The translations under genes were made by a program, and so were the position numbers. From Flavobacterium cellulosilyticum (GTDB taxonomy: Bacteria; Bacteroidota; Bacteroidia; Flavobacteriales; Flavobacteriaceae), in NCBI RefSeq assembly GCF_004349355.1, contig NZ_SMFK01000006.1, forward strand, positions 142,486 through 206,485: DNA of 64,000 bases, read 5' to 3'. Each line of letters begins with the position of its first letter. The stretch's first letter is position 1. The notes below the pieces were generated by a model. It saw only the letters and a program-made list of their open reading frames with translations, was not told the DNA's origin and ran no database searches. Below are positions 33,340 to 42,295 of this stretch, one piece after another.

Positions 33340-34512
33340 ATGAAAAACATTTATTTACTACTTTTATTCTTTATCTCCACACTAAGTTTTGGACAGTTAA
33401 ATACTAACTACGCTATTGTAGATGCAAAAATGATTGCGATTCCTTCCAATGCTTCAGCTTCTACAGAGACAATTGCTAATTATATTAACACCTATTTCAA
33501 AACAGAAAACGATAAAATTCGTGCCGCCTTTTTTTGGACTGCATCAAATATAAGTTATGATGTTAAAAATATGTTCGCCCAAAACTCAGATGAAACTTCA
33601 CAAGAAAAAATAACAACTACTTTAAAACTTAGAAAAGGGGTTTGTATCCATTATGCCGAAGTTTTCAATGACATCGCTAATAAAATTGGCATTCAATCCC
33701 ACATTATAGTTGGTTATACCCAACAAAACCGGATAATATCCACTCTATCCCACGCTTGGTGTGCCGCTAAAATTGATAGCAAATGGTATGTTTTTGATCC
33801 CACTTGGGGTGCTGGATTTGTCAAAAACGGAATATTTGTCAAAAAACTAAACAATTATTATTTCAAAACAGAACCAGAAAAAAGTATTGCTTCGCATATT
33901 CCTTTTGATTATTTATGGCAATTTTTAAATTATCCTATTACTAATCAAGAGTTTTATGATGGGAAAATCCAAATTAATAAATCGAAGCCGTTTTTTAACT
34001 TCGAAAAAGAAATAGAGAAAACCCTTTCCTTATCAGAAAGTGATAAAATATGGGAATCGAGAAAAAGAATTGAGAAAAACGGTGTCAAAAACCAATTGAT
34101 ACAAGAATATCTAAACAGCAGAAAGAAGGAACAAGAAGTGGTAAATCACAATTTAAATGTCGAAAAAATAAATACAATCACCGATGAATATAATCAAGCA
34201 ATTGCTTTGTTTAATGATTTTATTTATTATAAAAACAATAAATTCAAACCCATTTTAGCAGATTATGAAATCAATAAAATGATTCAAAATCCAAAAGACA
34301 ATTTGGTTAATTGCCAAAATAATTTAGATAATTTAGCTGCAGTAGGTAGTGGAAATAGCGCTAATTTGGCTTCATTAAGAAAATCTATTTATGATGCCTT
34401 GACTCAAGTTGAAAAACAAGAATTATTTGTAAAAGACTATTTAAGCAAATCTAAAATAGCCAGAAAATCAATGTTTTCTAAAGTCACTTGGTTTGGAATT
34501 CCTTTAAATTAA
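33340..34512 (+). CDS. Secreted transglutaminase-like protein
   Basis: A 390-residue protein with a signal peptide (cleavage near LSFGQ) and a transglutaminase-like cysteine-protease fold. The triad is visible: C102 in RKGVCIHYAEVF, H138 in LSHAWCAAK and D153 in YVFDPTWGAGF. The C-terminal half (about 220-390) is helical and charged. Members crosslink or cleave proteins; the bacterial periplasmic forms are mostly uncharacterised. Its end overlaps the end of a convergent histidine kinase gene by 9 bases, with no terminator between them. Confidence 0.82.
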   Translation: MKNIYLLLLFFISTLSFGQLNTNYAIVDAKMIAIPSNASASTETIANYINTYFKTENDKIRAAFFWTASNISYDVKNMFAQNSDETSQEKITTTLKLRKGVCIHYAEVFNDIANKIGIQSHIIVGYTQQNRIISTLSHAWCAAKIDSKWYVFDPTWGAGFVKNGIFVKKLNNYYFKTEPEKSIASHIPFDYLWQFLNYPITNQEFYDGKIQINKSKPFFNFEKEIEKTLSLSESDKIWESRKRIEKNGVKNQLIQEYLNSRKKEQEVVNHNLNVEKINTITDEYNQAIALFNDFIYYKNNKFKPILADYEINKMIQNPKDNLVNCQNNLDNLAAVGSGNSANLASLRKSIYDALTQVEKQELFVKDYLSKSKIARKSMFSKVTWFGIPLN

Positions 34513-35658
34513 TTCCGTTACTTTAAAACTTACTTGCATTGTAGTTCCTTTTCCAATCTCGGATTGCAACACTTTTATAGTTCCTTTATGGTATTCTTCT
34601 ACAATTCTTTTAGTTAAAGACAAACCCAAGCCCCAACCCCTTTTTTTGGTAGTGAATCCAGGTTCAAACACACTATTGAATTGACTTTTAGGTATTCCAT
34701 TTCCAGTATCCGAAACATTTATCTTTACTAATCCTCCTTCATGTAATACTTCAAGATTCAGTTTCCCTTTCCCTTTCATCGCATCAATGGCATTTTTTAC
34801 TAGGTTTTCTATCGTCCAGCTATGCAAAGTTGGATTTAACAATACAATAACTGGAGCTTCCGGTCCTGTAAAGGTAAATTCTACTTGTTTAGAAAAACGC
34901 GATTGCAAATAATGATAGGATATCCGAGTTTCCTCAATAATATCTTTATTTTCTAATATAGGCTCAGAACCAATTTTAGAAAAACGTTCGGTAATGGTTT
35001 GCAAGCGATCTATATCTCTTTCCATTTCCATAATGGTCGTTTTATCAACCTCTTCCGTCTTCAAAATTTCAACCCAACCTATCAAAGAAGAAAGAGGTGT
35101 CCCTATTTGATGGGCCGTTTCCTTTGCCATTCCTGCCCAAAGTTTATTTTGAGTTGCCATTTTAGTGCTTTTATAAAAATTATACACAAGACCTGCAAAG
35201 AGCACAATGATAAGCAGTAAAGCGATGGGATAATATTTTAATTTATTCAATAAGGCCGAATCCCCATAATACAGTTTTTGAAACTTTCCAGGTACATATT
35301 CGATAACAATTGGATCATTTTCTCTTTTTAATCCCTTTAAAAAAGAAACAGCTTTTTTGTAGTTAGCTACAATTTCCTCATCAATATTAACCGTGTTAAT
35401 TATAGAGTCATTCTCGGTAAGAATAATTGGAATCGATGTATTGTTTTTGAAGATTTCCAACGGAAGTTCTAAATCCGTATTTTCACCTGCATTGATAAGA
35501 GTTTTTTGAGCATTAGCCCACAAATTCATTTTCAAACGTTCTTCTTGTTTGAAAATTTGGAAAAAAGTGTAAGTGTTCCAGAGAATTAATGAAACTATAA
35601 AAAAAGATACAAAAATGATAATCCATCGAGTGGTATTTCTACTTTCAGAAAACTGCAT
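34504..35658 (-). CDS. Orphan sensor histidine kinase
   Basis: A 384-residue inner-membrane kinase with two transmembrane helices (about 11-33 and 142-161) flanking a small periplasmic sensor domain. The HisKA H-box AKETAHQIGTPLSSLIGW contains the phospho-acceptor H183. The ATPase domain has the N-box VKNAIDAMKGKG, G1 DTGNGIPKSQ and G2 RGWGLGLSLTKRI. No response regulator lies beside it, so the partner is elsewhere. The signal sensed is unknown. The gene overlaps the convergent transglutaminase gene by 9 bases. Confidence 0.9.
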   Translation of the reverse strand: MQFSESRNTTRWIIIFVSFFIVSLILWNTYTFFQIFKQEERLKMNLWANAQKTLINAGENTDLELPLEIFKNNTSIPIILTENDSIINTVNIDEEIVANYKKAVSFLKGLKRENDPIVIEYVPGKFQKLYYGDSALLNKLKYYPIALLLIIVLFAGLVYNFYKSTKMATQNKLWAGMAKETAHQIGTPLSSLIGWVEILKTEEVDKTTIMEMERDIDRLQTITERFSKIGSEPILENKDIIEETRISYHYLQSRFSKQVEFTFTGPEAPVIVLLNPTLHSWTIENLVKNAIDAMKGKGKLNLEVLHEGGLVKINVSDTGNGIPKSQFNSVFEPGFTTKKRGWGLGLSLTKRIVEEYHKGTIKVLQSEIGKGTTMQVSFKVTELI

Positions 35659-35742
35659 AAATTGAAATTTGTGGCATAAATATAACGAAATTATGTACGT
35701 AAGATTGTATTTATACTTCGAGATTTTTCAAATTGTTTTTTT

Positions 35743-35831
35743 TGGAGCTTTGTCCTGCTGTCCGCTGCTATCTATACTACCCTAACGGGTTAGTAGAGGA
35801 TTTCCACTTCAAACGAAGTTCACTGAACTCC
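35743..35831. repeat. Flavobacterial-type intergenic repeat, copy 2
   Basis: Begins TTGGAGCTTTGTCCTGCTGT, then CCGCTGCTATCT, a small hairpin (ACTACCC / GGGTTAGTAG) and AGGATTTCCACTTC. The GCTnTnTCCnGCTnTnCGCT opening and AGGATnnCCACTTC end match the element at 23448-23526. It fills most of the 290-base gap between the kinase and flavin-reductase genes. Confidence 0.6.
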
Positions 35832-35950
35832 AATTAAAACAAAAACAAAGTGAAGTTATCATGACTACTCCATTTTGAAGCCTCACTTTTTTTGCCAATT
35901 AACAGCATAAGTTCTATCCTATTCCTTATTTTTGTTTAAATCGAATTCAC

Positions 35951-36829
35951 ATGATTAGTATTGAACCTAAGGATCTTACTCCTGCTAAATTACAAAGCTA
36001 TTTACAAGGCGCCATTGCACCGAGACCTATTGCTTTTGCTAGTACAATAAGTAAACGAGGAAAAGCGAATTTAGCTCCATTTAGCTTTTTTAATGTCTTT
36101 AGTGCCAATCCACCCATACTTGTTTTTTCTCCTTTACGAAGAGGCAGAGACAACACCGAAAAGCACACTTTAATCAACTGTGAAGCCACTAGAGAAGTCG
36201 TCATAAATGTTGTTAATTTTGAAATTGTTCAACAAATGTCCTTGTCCAGTGCGGAATATCCTGAAGGAATAAATGAATTTCTAAAATCTGGACTGACACC
36301 AATACCATCAGATTGTGTAAAACCTTATCGCGTTTCCGAATCTCCAGTTCAATTTGAATGCGTAGTCAACGAAATAATTGCCTTAGGAAAAGAAGGTGGA
36401 GCAGGAAATTTAATTATTTGTGAGGTGGTCAAAATTCACATCAACGATAGCATTCTCGACGAAAAAGGAGCAATTGATCCCGAAAAAATCGACCTTGTTG
36501 CTCGAATGGGAGCCAATTGGTATTCAAGGGCAAAAATGGGCTTGTTTGAAGTTGAAAAACCAATACACACTTTGGGAATAGGAGTAGATGCTATTCCAGA
36601 TTTTGTAAAACAAAGTCCTGTATTTAAAGGTAATGATTTAGGCAAATTAGGAAACATCAATTGTTTGCCTACTAATGAAGAAATTGATATATTTGTAAAC
36701 CAAAATTTTGTGATAAAGGGAGTTTTAAGTTCTGATGATGTGCTAACAATTCACCAAAAAGCAAAGGAATATCTGGATAATTCAGACACTATTTCAGCTT
36801 GGAAACTGCTTCTTGCCAAAGGAATCTAA
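35951..36829 (+). CDS. Flavin reductase-like FMN-binding protein
   Basis: A 292-residue protein of the flavin-reductase-like split-barrel family. The first 200 residues hold the FMN-binding core with APRPIAFASTISKRGKANLAPFSFFNVFSANPP as its hallmark region (about 18-50; residues named in part). Predicted to bind FMN and act as a reductase or oxygenase partner. The last 60 residues are an extra helical tail seen in Bacteroidota homologues. It lies 35 bases before the DUF3127 gene on the same strand. The substrate is unknown. Confidence 0.82.
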   Translation: MISIEPKDLTPAKLQSYLQGAIAPRPIAFASTISKRGKANLAPFSFFNVFSANPPILVFSPLRRGRDNTEKHTLINCEATREVVINVVNFEIVQQMSLSSAEYPEGINEFLKSGLTPIPSDCVKPYRVSESPVQFECVVNEIIALGKEGGAGNLIICEVVKIHINDSILDEKGAIDPEKIDLVARMGANWYSRAKMGLFEVEKPIHTLGIGVDAIPDFVKQSPVFKGNDLGKLGNINCLPTNEEIDIFVNQNFVIKGVLSSDDVLTIHQKAKEYLDNSDTISAWKLLLAKGI

Positions 36830-36864
36830 ACAAAAATAAGAACAATAAATATAAATAAATTAAG

Positions 36865-37242
36865 ATGGAAGTTACAGGAAAAATCAAAATGATCGATCAA
36901 ACTAAAGAAGTTGGATCTGCAGGTTTCAAAAAAAGAGATGTTGTTGTTACAACTGATGAGCAATATCCACAAAGTATATTAGTACAATTTGTTCAAGACA
37001 AATGTGATTTATTAAATAGTTTCCAAGTTGGAGATGCCGTAAAAATCGACATTAATTTAAGAGGAAGAGAATGGATCAATCCACAAGGAGAAGCCGTTTA
37101 TTTCAATACAATCCAAGGATGGAGAATTGGAAAAGCAGAATCAGCAGTGCCAGCAGGTCAAGCTCCTCCAGCTCCAGCAGCAGCAGCTTTTCCACCAGCA
37201 ACAAGTTTAAACGAAGACGAACCAGACGATTTGCCTTTCTAA
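36865..37242 (+). CDS. DUF3127 protein with SSB-like acidic C-terminal tip
   Basis: A 125-residue protein. The first 85 residues form a DUF3127 domain, which looks OB-fold-like (strand pattern with FKKRDVVVTTDEQYPQ, NLRGREWINPQG). A Pro/Ala-rich linker (about 95-113) follows, and the end is EDEPDDLPF. That layout of OB-like domain, flexible linker and acidic tip ending in Pro-Phe is the one used by single-strand DNA-binding protein SSB to recruit repair proteins. A DNA-binding role is an inference from this resemblance. The gene is followed by a strong terminator. Confidence 0.8.
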   Translation: MEVTGKIKMIDQTKEVGSAGFKKRDVVVTTDEQYPQSILVQFVQDKCDLLNSFQVGDAVKIDINLRGREWINPQGEAVYFNTIQGWRIGKAESAVPAGQAPPAPAAAAFPPATSLNEDEPDDLPF

Positions 37243-37251
37243 AAATAACTC

Positions 37252-37289
37252 AAAAAAATGCCTTGAAAATTTTCAAGGCATTTTTTTTG
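37252..37289. terminator. Intrinsic terminator after the DUF3127 gene
   Basis: AATGCCTTGAAAA and TTTTCAAGGCATT form a perfect stem with almost no loop beyond the central AT, flanked by A and T runs. It can also serve the convergent PAP2 gene. Confidence 0.88.
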
Positions 37290-37297
37290 CTTCTTAG

Positions 37298-38035
37298 CTA
37301 ATTAAATTGAATTAGTGCCCCCAACCCTATTTGACTGCCTATTTGAGGAAAAACATAAGCTGTCGATTTTCTATTTTTTCCAAATGTCACCGACTTAAAC
37401 GGATTCCAATAGGAAACTATAAGTCCAGAAACCACTCCTATTCCCGCTCCTGCAAGCACATCCGAAGTATAATGTTTGTTATTAGCAACACGTAACGCTG
37501 CAGTGGCAGTGGCAAACAAAAAACCACTACTGGCATACCATATATTTGAATCTTTAAATTCATAATACAAAAGTGCCGCATTTGTAAAAGCAATAGTAGT
37601 ATGACCAGAAGGGAAACTCAAATTATCTGACAAATCAGGTCTTTCTTCGCCAACAGCGTGTTTTATAATTTCGGTTGCAGCAACCGCAATCGCATTTGCA
37701 ATAACGATATTGATGGTTTGATGTTGAAAATCATTTTTTGGTTGGAACCCCAAAGATTTTCCTAAATATATTTGGGCAGCAGGAACAAAGAGAAGATAAT
37801 TATCTGCGGAAGTATGAAAATCATTACCGAAAAAATTCCGAGCGTTTACTTGTAACTCTTTATTGAGGTTTGTGTTTAAAATTAAGGTTCCCACAGTAAT
37901 CAGTGCAGCCGGTGCAATGAATTGTTTACAGGTAATTTTGTTCCGATTTATTGTAGCAGTAATGGTGTCATGAGATTGTGCATTACCTATAAAAACGAAT
38001 ACGGAAAATAATAAAGTTAAAAGTTGGGTTCTCAT
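37298..38035 (-). CDS. PAP2-family phosphatase
   Basis: A 245-residue protein with a signal peptide (cleavage near GNAQS) and the three PAP2 motifs: KHAVGEERPD (about 126-135), PSGHT (about 143-147) and RVANNKHYTSDVLAG (about 175-189), containing the catalytic His residues. These enzymes remove phosphate from lipid phosphates such as undecaprenyl diphosphate or phosphatidic acid at the membrane surface. Hydrophobic segments suggest periplasmic or membrane location. It is monocistronic and convergent with the DUF3127 gene. Confidence 0.88.
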   Translation of the reverse strand: MRTQLLTLLFSVFVFIGNAQSHDTITATINRNKITCKQFIAPAALITVGTLILNTNLNKELQVNARNFFGNDFHTSADNYLLFVPAAQIYLGKSLGFQPKNDFQHQTINIVIANAIAVAATEIIKHAVGEERPDLSDNLSFPSGHTTIAFTNAALLYYEFKDSNIWYASSGFLFATATAALRVANNKHYTSDVLAGAGIGVVSGLIVSYWNPFKSVTFGKNRKSTAYVFPQIGSQIGLGALIQFN

Positions 38036-38112
38036 TAGACTTTTATAAAATTTTAGATTTGAATTATAAAATGTAAATTAGCTTTGCCAAATTTATACTT
38101 TTGTTCTAAACT

Positions 38113-38748
38113 ATGTATTTTTTATCTAAAGAATTATTGTTCCCTCCTGTTTCCCTTACTAATGAAGAAGGAATTCTCGCCATTGGTGGCGATTTGTCTC
38201 CAGAACGATTACTTCTGGCTTACAATAGCGGCATTTTCCCTTGGTTTGAAAAAGATGACCCTATTCTTTGGTGGTCGCCAAACCCCAGAATGGTTTTGTT
38301 TTTGGATGAATTAGTAGTTTCGAAAAGTATGCGAAAAATCTTGAATCGAAATATTTTTACAGTCACTTTTAATGAAAATTTTCGGGAAGTGATTTCGAAC
38401 TGTCAAAAAATAAAACGCCAAGGTCAAAACGGAACTTGGATTACTAACAATATGATTGAAGCTTATTGTAAATTAAACGAATTGGGAATTGCAAAATCAG
38501 TAGAAGTTTGGCAAAATGACCAATTAGTTGGCGGATTATACGGCATCGATTTGGGACATATTTTCTGTGGTGAAAGCATGTTTTCTACAGTTTCAAATGC
38601 TTCAAAAGCGGCTTTTATTAGTTTGGTAAAAGAATTAAAAAACAACAATTACCAATTATTAGATTGTCAGGTATATAACGAACATCTGGAAAGTTTGGGC
38701 TGCCGCGAAATTGGCAGAACGGAATTTATGAAGCTTCTAAAAAAATAA
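38113..38748 (+). CDS. aat: Leucyl/phenylalanyl-tRNA-protein transferase
   Basis: A 211-residue cytoplasmic enzyme that adds Leu or Phe to N-terminal Lys or Arg of proteins, marking them for ClpAP under the N-end rule. The family block LLLAYNSGIFPWFEKDDPILWWSPNPR is at about residues 35-61 (shown in part), and GGLYGIDLGHIFCGESMFS follows near 142-160. Length is normal. It is followed 5 bases later by the MOSC gene. Confidence 0.94.
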   Translation: MYFLSKELLFPPVSLTNEEGILAIGGDLSPERLLLAYNSGIFPWFEKDDPILWWSPNPRMVLFLDELVVSKSMRKILNRNIFTVTFNENFREVISNCQKIKRQGQNGTWITNNMIEAYCKLNELGIAKSVEVWQNDQLVGGLYGIDLGHIFCGESMFSTVSNASKAAFISLVKELKNNNYQLLDCQVYNEHLESLGCREIGRTEFMKLLKK

Positions 38749-38753
38749 ATGTT

Positions 38754-39542
38754 ATGAATTATGTTGTGACAGAATTGTTTATCTATCCCATCAAAAGCTT
38801 GGCTGGAATTACTGTCGACAGTGCCAAAGCTGAGGAAATGGGTTTTGAAAACGACCGCAGATGGATGTTAATGAATCAAGAAAATCAGTTTATAACTCAA
38901 CGAGAAAACCCCATTTTAAGTCAGTTTTATCCTGAAATTAAAGGAAATAAAATAGAAATTTCTTTTGAAGATTCAGTCCACGAATTTTCAATAAGCGAAA
39001 GTTTAGAGGAACCTCTTCTATCAAAAGTTTGGGACGATGAAACTGTGGTTCAAGAAGTAAATAAAGGAACTTCAAAATGGTTTAGTGAAGCACTTGGCTT
39101 TCGTTGCAAACTGGTGAAAATTGTTAACAAAGGCGATAGAAAACACAAGAGCGAAAAGCTTCATAAAACACTCAATGTAAGCTTAGCGGATGGTTTCCCA
39201 TATTTGTTAATTGGCTCTGAAAGTTTGAATTTTTTAAATGAAAAACTGGATGAAAAAACAACAATTAACAGATTTAGACCTAATATTGTCATCAGTAGTA
39301 CAATTGCCCACGAAGAGGATTCCTTTGACACCTTTCAAATAGGAAATGTACACTTCATAAACGCAAAACCTTGCGGAAGATGTGTGATGGTTAATAATAA
39401 TCCAGAGACAGGTGTTGTGATGAAAGAACCTTTAAAAACCTTAAGCACCTACCGTGTAGTTGATAATACTGTTTTTTTCGGAACCAATATTATGTGTATA
39501 AATGAAGGCCCAATTGCTGTGGGTGATGCGTTGCATTTCTAA
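38754..39542 (+). CDS. MOSC-domain protein
   Basis: A 262-residue protein with the N-terminal MOSC beta-barrel domain (VTELFIYPIKSLAGITVDSA) and a MOSC domain with NRFRPNIVIS and the conserved cysteine in KPCGRCVMVNN (near 202-212). Members bind the molybdenum cofactor; YcbX and mARC relatives reduce N-hydroxylated compounds. It lacks the C-terminal ferredoxin domain of YcbX. It is 5 bases after aat and overlaps the convergent thiF-like gene by 4 bases. Confidence 0.85.
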   Translation: MNYVVTELFIYPIKSLAGITVDSAKAEEMGFENDRRWMLMNQENQFITQRENPILSQFYPEIKGNKIEISFEDSVHEFSISESLEEPLLSKVWDDETVVQEVNKGTSKWFSEALGFRCKLVKIVNKGDRKHKSEKLHKTLNVSLADGFPYLLIGSESLNFLNEKLDEKTTINRFRPNIVISSTIAHEEDSFDTFQIGNVHFINAKPCGRCVMVNNNPETGVVMKEPLKTLSTYRVVDNTVFFGTNIMCINEGPIAVGDALHF

Positions 39543-40249
39543 AATTTCAACTTAGCAAAACTCCAATTCAAAGAGTTAAAAAGCATCAATTCATTTTCTA
39601 ATATCGGTAAATCCATAATGAGTTTTAAGGTTTCATGTGCCATCATCGTTCCAATCATTCCAGGTAAAGTTCCTAACACCCCGTTTAGATTACAATTTGG
39701 AACGTCCTTCGGATTGGGTGGCTCTGGAAATAAATCCCTAAGGTTTTTACTTCCTTGATGATTGAAAACGGCCAATTGACCTTCAAATTTTAAGATACTA
39801 CCATACACCAATGATTTCCCCAAAGCCACACAAGTATCATTGACCAAATAACGAGTAGCAAAATTATCGCAACCATCGACAATAACATCAAAATCTTGAA
39901 TAATATGAGTGGCGTTTTCAGTGGTTAGTTCTTCTTCATAAGCAATAACTTTAATCAAGGGGTTCAAAGTTTCTAAAACCGCTTTTGCAGTGGTGGATTT
40001 ACATTGGCCAACTTGGTTTTCAGTATATAAAATTTGACGGTGCAAATTGTGGATTTCTATTTTATCAAAATCTACTACCCCAATGGTTCCAACTCCTGCT
40101 GTGGCAATATATTGCAAAATCGGACAACCCAAACCACCTGCGCCAATGACAAGTACTTTAGCGTTTTTTAGTTTTTCTTGACCCGAATCGCCTATTTCTG
40201 GCAACATGGTTTGCCGGTTGTATCGTAAAAATTCTTGTATTACACTCAT
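39539..40249 (-). CDS. thiF: ThiS adenylyltransferase (ThiF/MoeB/HesA family)
   Basis: A 236-residue E1-like enzyme. The ATP-binding GAGGLGCPILQYIATAGVG is near residues 36-54, followed by the acidic VVDFDKIEIHNLHRQ. DGCDNFATRYLVND is the central motif. It lies at the end of the thiamin operon, so it should adenylate the C-terminal glycine of ThiS to start sulfur transfer for the thiazole ring. The Cys-X-X-Cys zinc sites of E. coli ThiF are not seen, and only one conserved Cys remains in PNCNLNGVLG. It may also serve molybdopterin synthesis. Confidence 0.88.
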   Translation of the reverse strand: MSVIQEFLRYNRQTMLPEIGDSGQEKLKNAKVLVIGAGGLGCPILQYIATAGVGTIGVVDFDKIEIHNLHRQILYTENQVGQCKSTTAKAVLETLNPLIKVIAYEEELTTENATHIIQDFDVIVDGCDNFATRYLVNDTCVALGKSLVYGSILKFEGQLAVFNHQGSKNLRDLFPEPPNPKDVPNCNLNGVLGTLPGMIGTMMAHETLKLIMDLPILENELMLFNSLNWSFAKLKF

Positions 40250-40337
40250 TCTATTTAAGTCTTAAAGTTTGAAAGTCAAAATGTCGAAAGTTTTAAGCTA
40301 ATCTATATTGTAAAGTTGAGTCTTTTGACTTTGGACT

Positions 40338-41459
40338 TTATGACATTTGACTGTATACTCTGTCCCAGTCTTTCCAAACGGGTTCATAGCCACGACTGGA
40401 AATAAGTGCTGCAATTTCATGAGCGGAACGCTCATCGCTGATTTCAAATTGTTCCAAAGATTGTGGATCCACAACATAACCACCCGGATTGGTTTTAGAA
40501 CCGGCACTCATACTGGTAATTCCTAGCGGAATGATGTTGTTTCGAAATTTTTCGTTTTCACGGGTTGATAATGAAATTTCTAAATCCTCATTCCACAATC
40601 GATAAGCACAAATAAGCTGCGCCAAATCTTTATCGTCCATGATGAAGTTGGGTTTTATGACACCTTCGGCAGGACGCAATCTCGGAAAAGACACGGTGTA
40701 TTTGGTTTGCCAATAGGTTTTTTGAAGGTAATCCAAATGCAAGGCGTTGAAAAAACTATCGGTGCGCCAATCTTCTAACCCTAATAAAACTCCCAAACCT
40801 ATTTTGTGAATTCCCGCCGAACCCACTCTGTCGGGAGTTTCTAAACGGAAATCGAAATTGGATTTCTTGCCCTTAGTATGGTATTGTTTGTACACATCGC
40901 GATGGTAGGTTTCCTGATACACCAAAACCGAATACACTCCAGCAGCATGTAATTGTTCGTATTCTTCAGTAGATAATGGCTGCACTTCGATGGAAATAGT
41001 CGAAAAGTCATTTTTTATTTGCGCCACCGATTTCAGAAAATAATCAATATTCACAGTATGGTTGGCTTCGCCAGTTACTAATAAAACGTGGTCGAATCCC
41101 GCCTTTTTCAATTCTGCAATTTCTAATGTGATTTCGCTTCCAGTTAGTGTTTTTCGTTTGATTTTATTGTCCAAACTAAAACCACAATAGGTGCAAATGT
41201 TTTGGCATTCGTTACTCAAATACAAAGGCGCATACATTTGGATGGTTTTGCCAAAACGCTTTTTGGTTAACTCGTGACTCAATTGAGCCATTTGTTCCAA
41301 ATAAGCTTGGGCAGCTGGCGAAATTAAGGCCAAAAAATCATCTATATTACGATTGTTTTTAGCCAATGCTTGCTCGACATCTCTTGCCGTAGTTTGGTAT
41401 ATCTTGGATTGAATAGTATCCCAGTCGTACTGTTCAAAAACCGTTTTGAATGTGTTCAT
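40338..41459 (-). CDS. thiH: 2-iminoacetate synthase (tyrosine lyase)
   Basis: A 373-residue radical-SAM enzyme that cleaves tyrosine to make dehydroglycine for the thiazole ring in the absence of ThiO. The 4Fe-4S cluster motif CQNICTYC (Cx3Cx2C) is near residues 84-91 in SNECQNICTYCGFS. The C-terminal block GSKTNPGGYVVDPQSLEQFEISDERS is also typical (shown in part). It follows thiG by 65 bases containing a palindromic repeat. No ThiO gene is in this operon, consistent with the anaerobic-type ThiH route. Confidence 0.95.
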   Translation of the reverse strand: MNTFKTVFEQYDWDTIQSKIYQTTARDVEQALAKNNRNIDDFLALISPAAQAYLEQMAQLSHELTKKRFGKTIQMYAPLYLSNECQNICTYCGFSLDNKIKRKTLTGSEITLEIAELKKAGFDHVLLVTGEANHTVNIDYFLKSVAQIKNDFSTISIEVQPLSTEEYEQLHAAGVYSVLVYQETYHRDVYKQYHTKGKKSNFDFRLETPDRVGSAGIHKIGLGVLLGLEDWRTDSFFNALHLDYLQKTYWQTKYTVSFPRLRPAEGVIKPNFIMDDKDLAQLICAYRLWNEDLEISLSTRENEKFRNNIIPLGITSMSAGSKTNPGGYVVDPQSLEQFEISDERSAHEIAALISSRGYEPVWKDWDRVYSQMS

Positions 41460-41474
41460 TGTTAATATATTTAA

Positions 41475-41513
41475 TTCAATCCTGTCAGGGTTTTGAACCC
41501 TGACAGGGTTGAA
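41475..41513. repeat. Palindromic repeat between thiG and thiH
   Basis: TTCAATCCTGTCAGGGTT and AACCCTGACAGGGTTGAA pair almost perfectly around a short loop. I recall this CCTGTCAGGGTT palindrome as common in flavobacterial spacers (not searched). It lies in the mRNA of the thiamin operon. Confidence 0.75.
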
Positions 41514-41524
41514 TAGTAAAAAAA

Positions 41525-42295
41525 TTACTCATACAAAAAAGCCGTTAGTGGGCTCGAAGCCACTGCTTGACTGTATTGTTGTCCCAATTTGGCTTCAAAC
41601 GCTTTTCTTCCTGCAATTACAGCTTCTCTAAAAGCTTCCGCCATTAGTTTTGGATTTCCCGCAACGGCTATTGCGGTGTTTACCAAAACAGCATCAGCAC
41701 CTAATTCCATTGCTTTGGCAGCATCAGATGGAGCACCAATACCAGCGTCGATAATTACGGGAACCTTAGATTGTTCGATGATAATTTCTAAAAAATCAAT
41801 CGTTTTTAATCCTTTGTTGCTTCCTATAGGCGAACCCAATGGCATTACCGCCGCTGTTCCTGCATCTTCTAGTCGTTTGCATAAAACCGGATCGGCGTGG
41901 ATGTAGGGCAAAACGATAAACCCTAATTTGGCTAATTCTTCCGTCGCTTTCAAAGTTTCAATAGCATCCGGCATTAAGTATTTTGGATCGGGATGAATTT
42001 CCAATTTCAACCAATTCGTTTCTAAAGCTTCTCTGGCTAATTGTGCTGCAAAAACAGCTTCTTTAGCATTTCGTGCTCCAGAAGTATTAGGCAGCAAATT
42101 AATATGCGAATGTTTAAGATGTGATAAAATAGCGTCGGTTTCGGTTTCTAAATCGATGCGTTTGAGTGCTACGGTAACCAATTCACTTCCAGAGGCTAAA
42201 ATAGCTTCTTCCATTTGTTGGTTGGAACCGAATTTTCCTGTTCCTAAAAAAAGGCGAGAATCGAATATTTTGTCTCCTATTTTAAATATTGACAT
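41525..42295 (-). CDS. thiG: Thiazole synthase
   Basis: A 256-residue TIM-barrel enzyme that builds the thiazole phosphate from deoxyxylulose-5-phosphate, ThiS-thiocarboxylate and dehydroglycine. The Schiff-base lysine is in [17 protein letters not shown] (about 94-110), with phosphate-binding [15 protein letters not shown] and [10 protein letters not shown]. Length is normal. It overlaps thiE by 14 bases. Confidence 0.95.
   Translation of the reverse strand: MSIFKIGDKIFDSRLFLGTGKFGSNQQMEEAILASGSELVTVALKRIDLETETDAILSHLKHSHINLLPNTSGARNAKEAVFAAQLAREALETNWLKLEIHPDPKYLMPDAIETLKATEELAKLGFIVLPYIHADPVLCKRLEDAGTAAVMPLGSPIGSNKGLKTIDFLEIIIEQSKVPVIIDAGIGAPSDAAKAMELGADAVLVNTAIAVAGNPKLMAEAFREAVIAGRKAFEAKLGQQYSQAVASSPLTAFLYE

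Noticed and set aside
40298..40507. Minus-strand frame of 69 codons at the end of thiH
   Set aside because: It overlaps thiH in another frame and has no motif.
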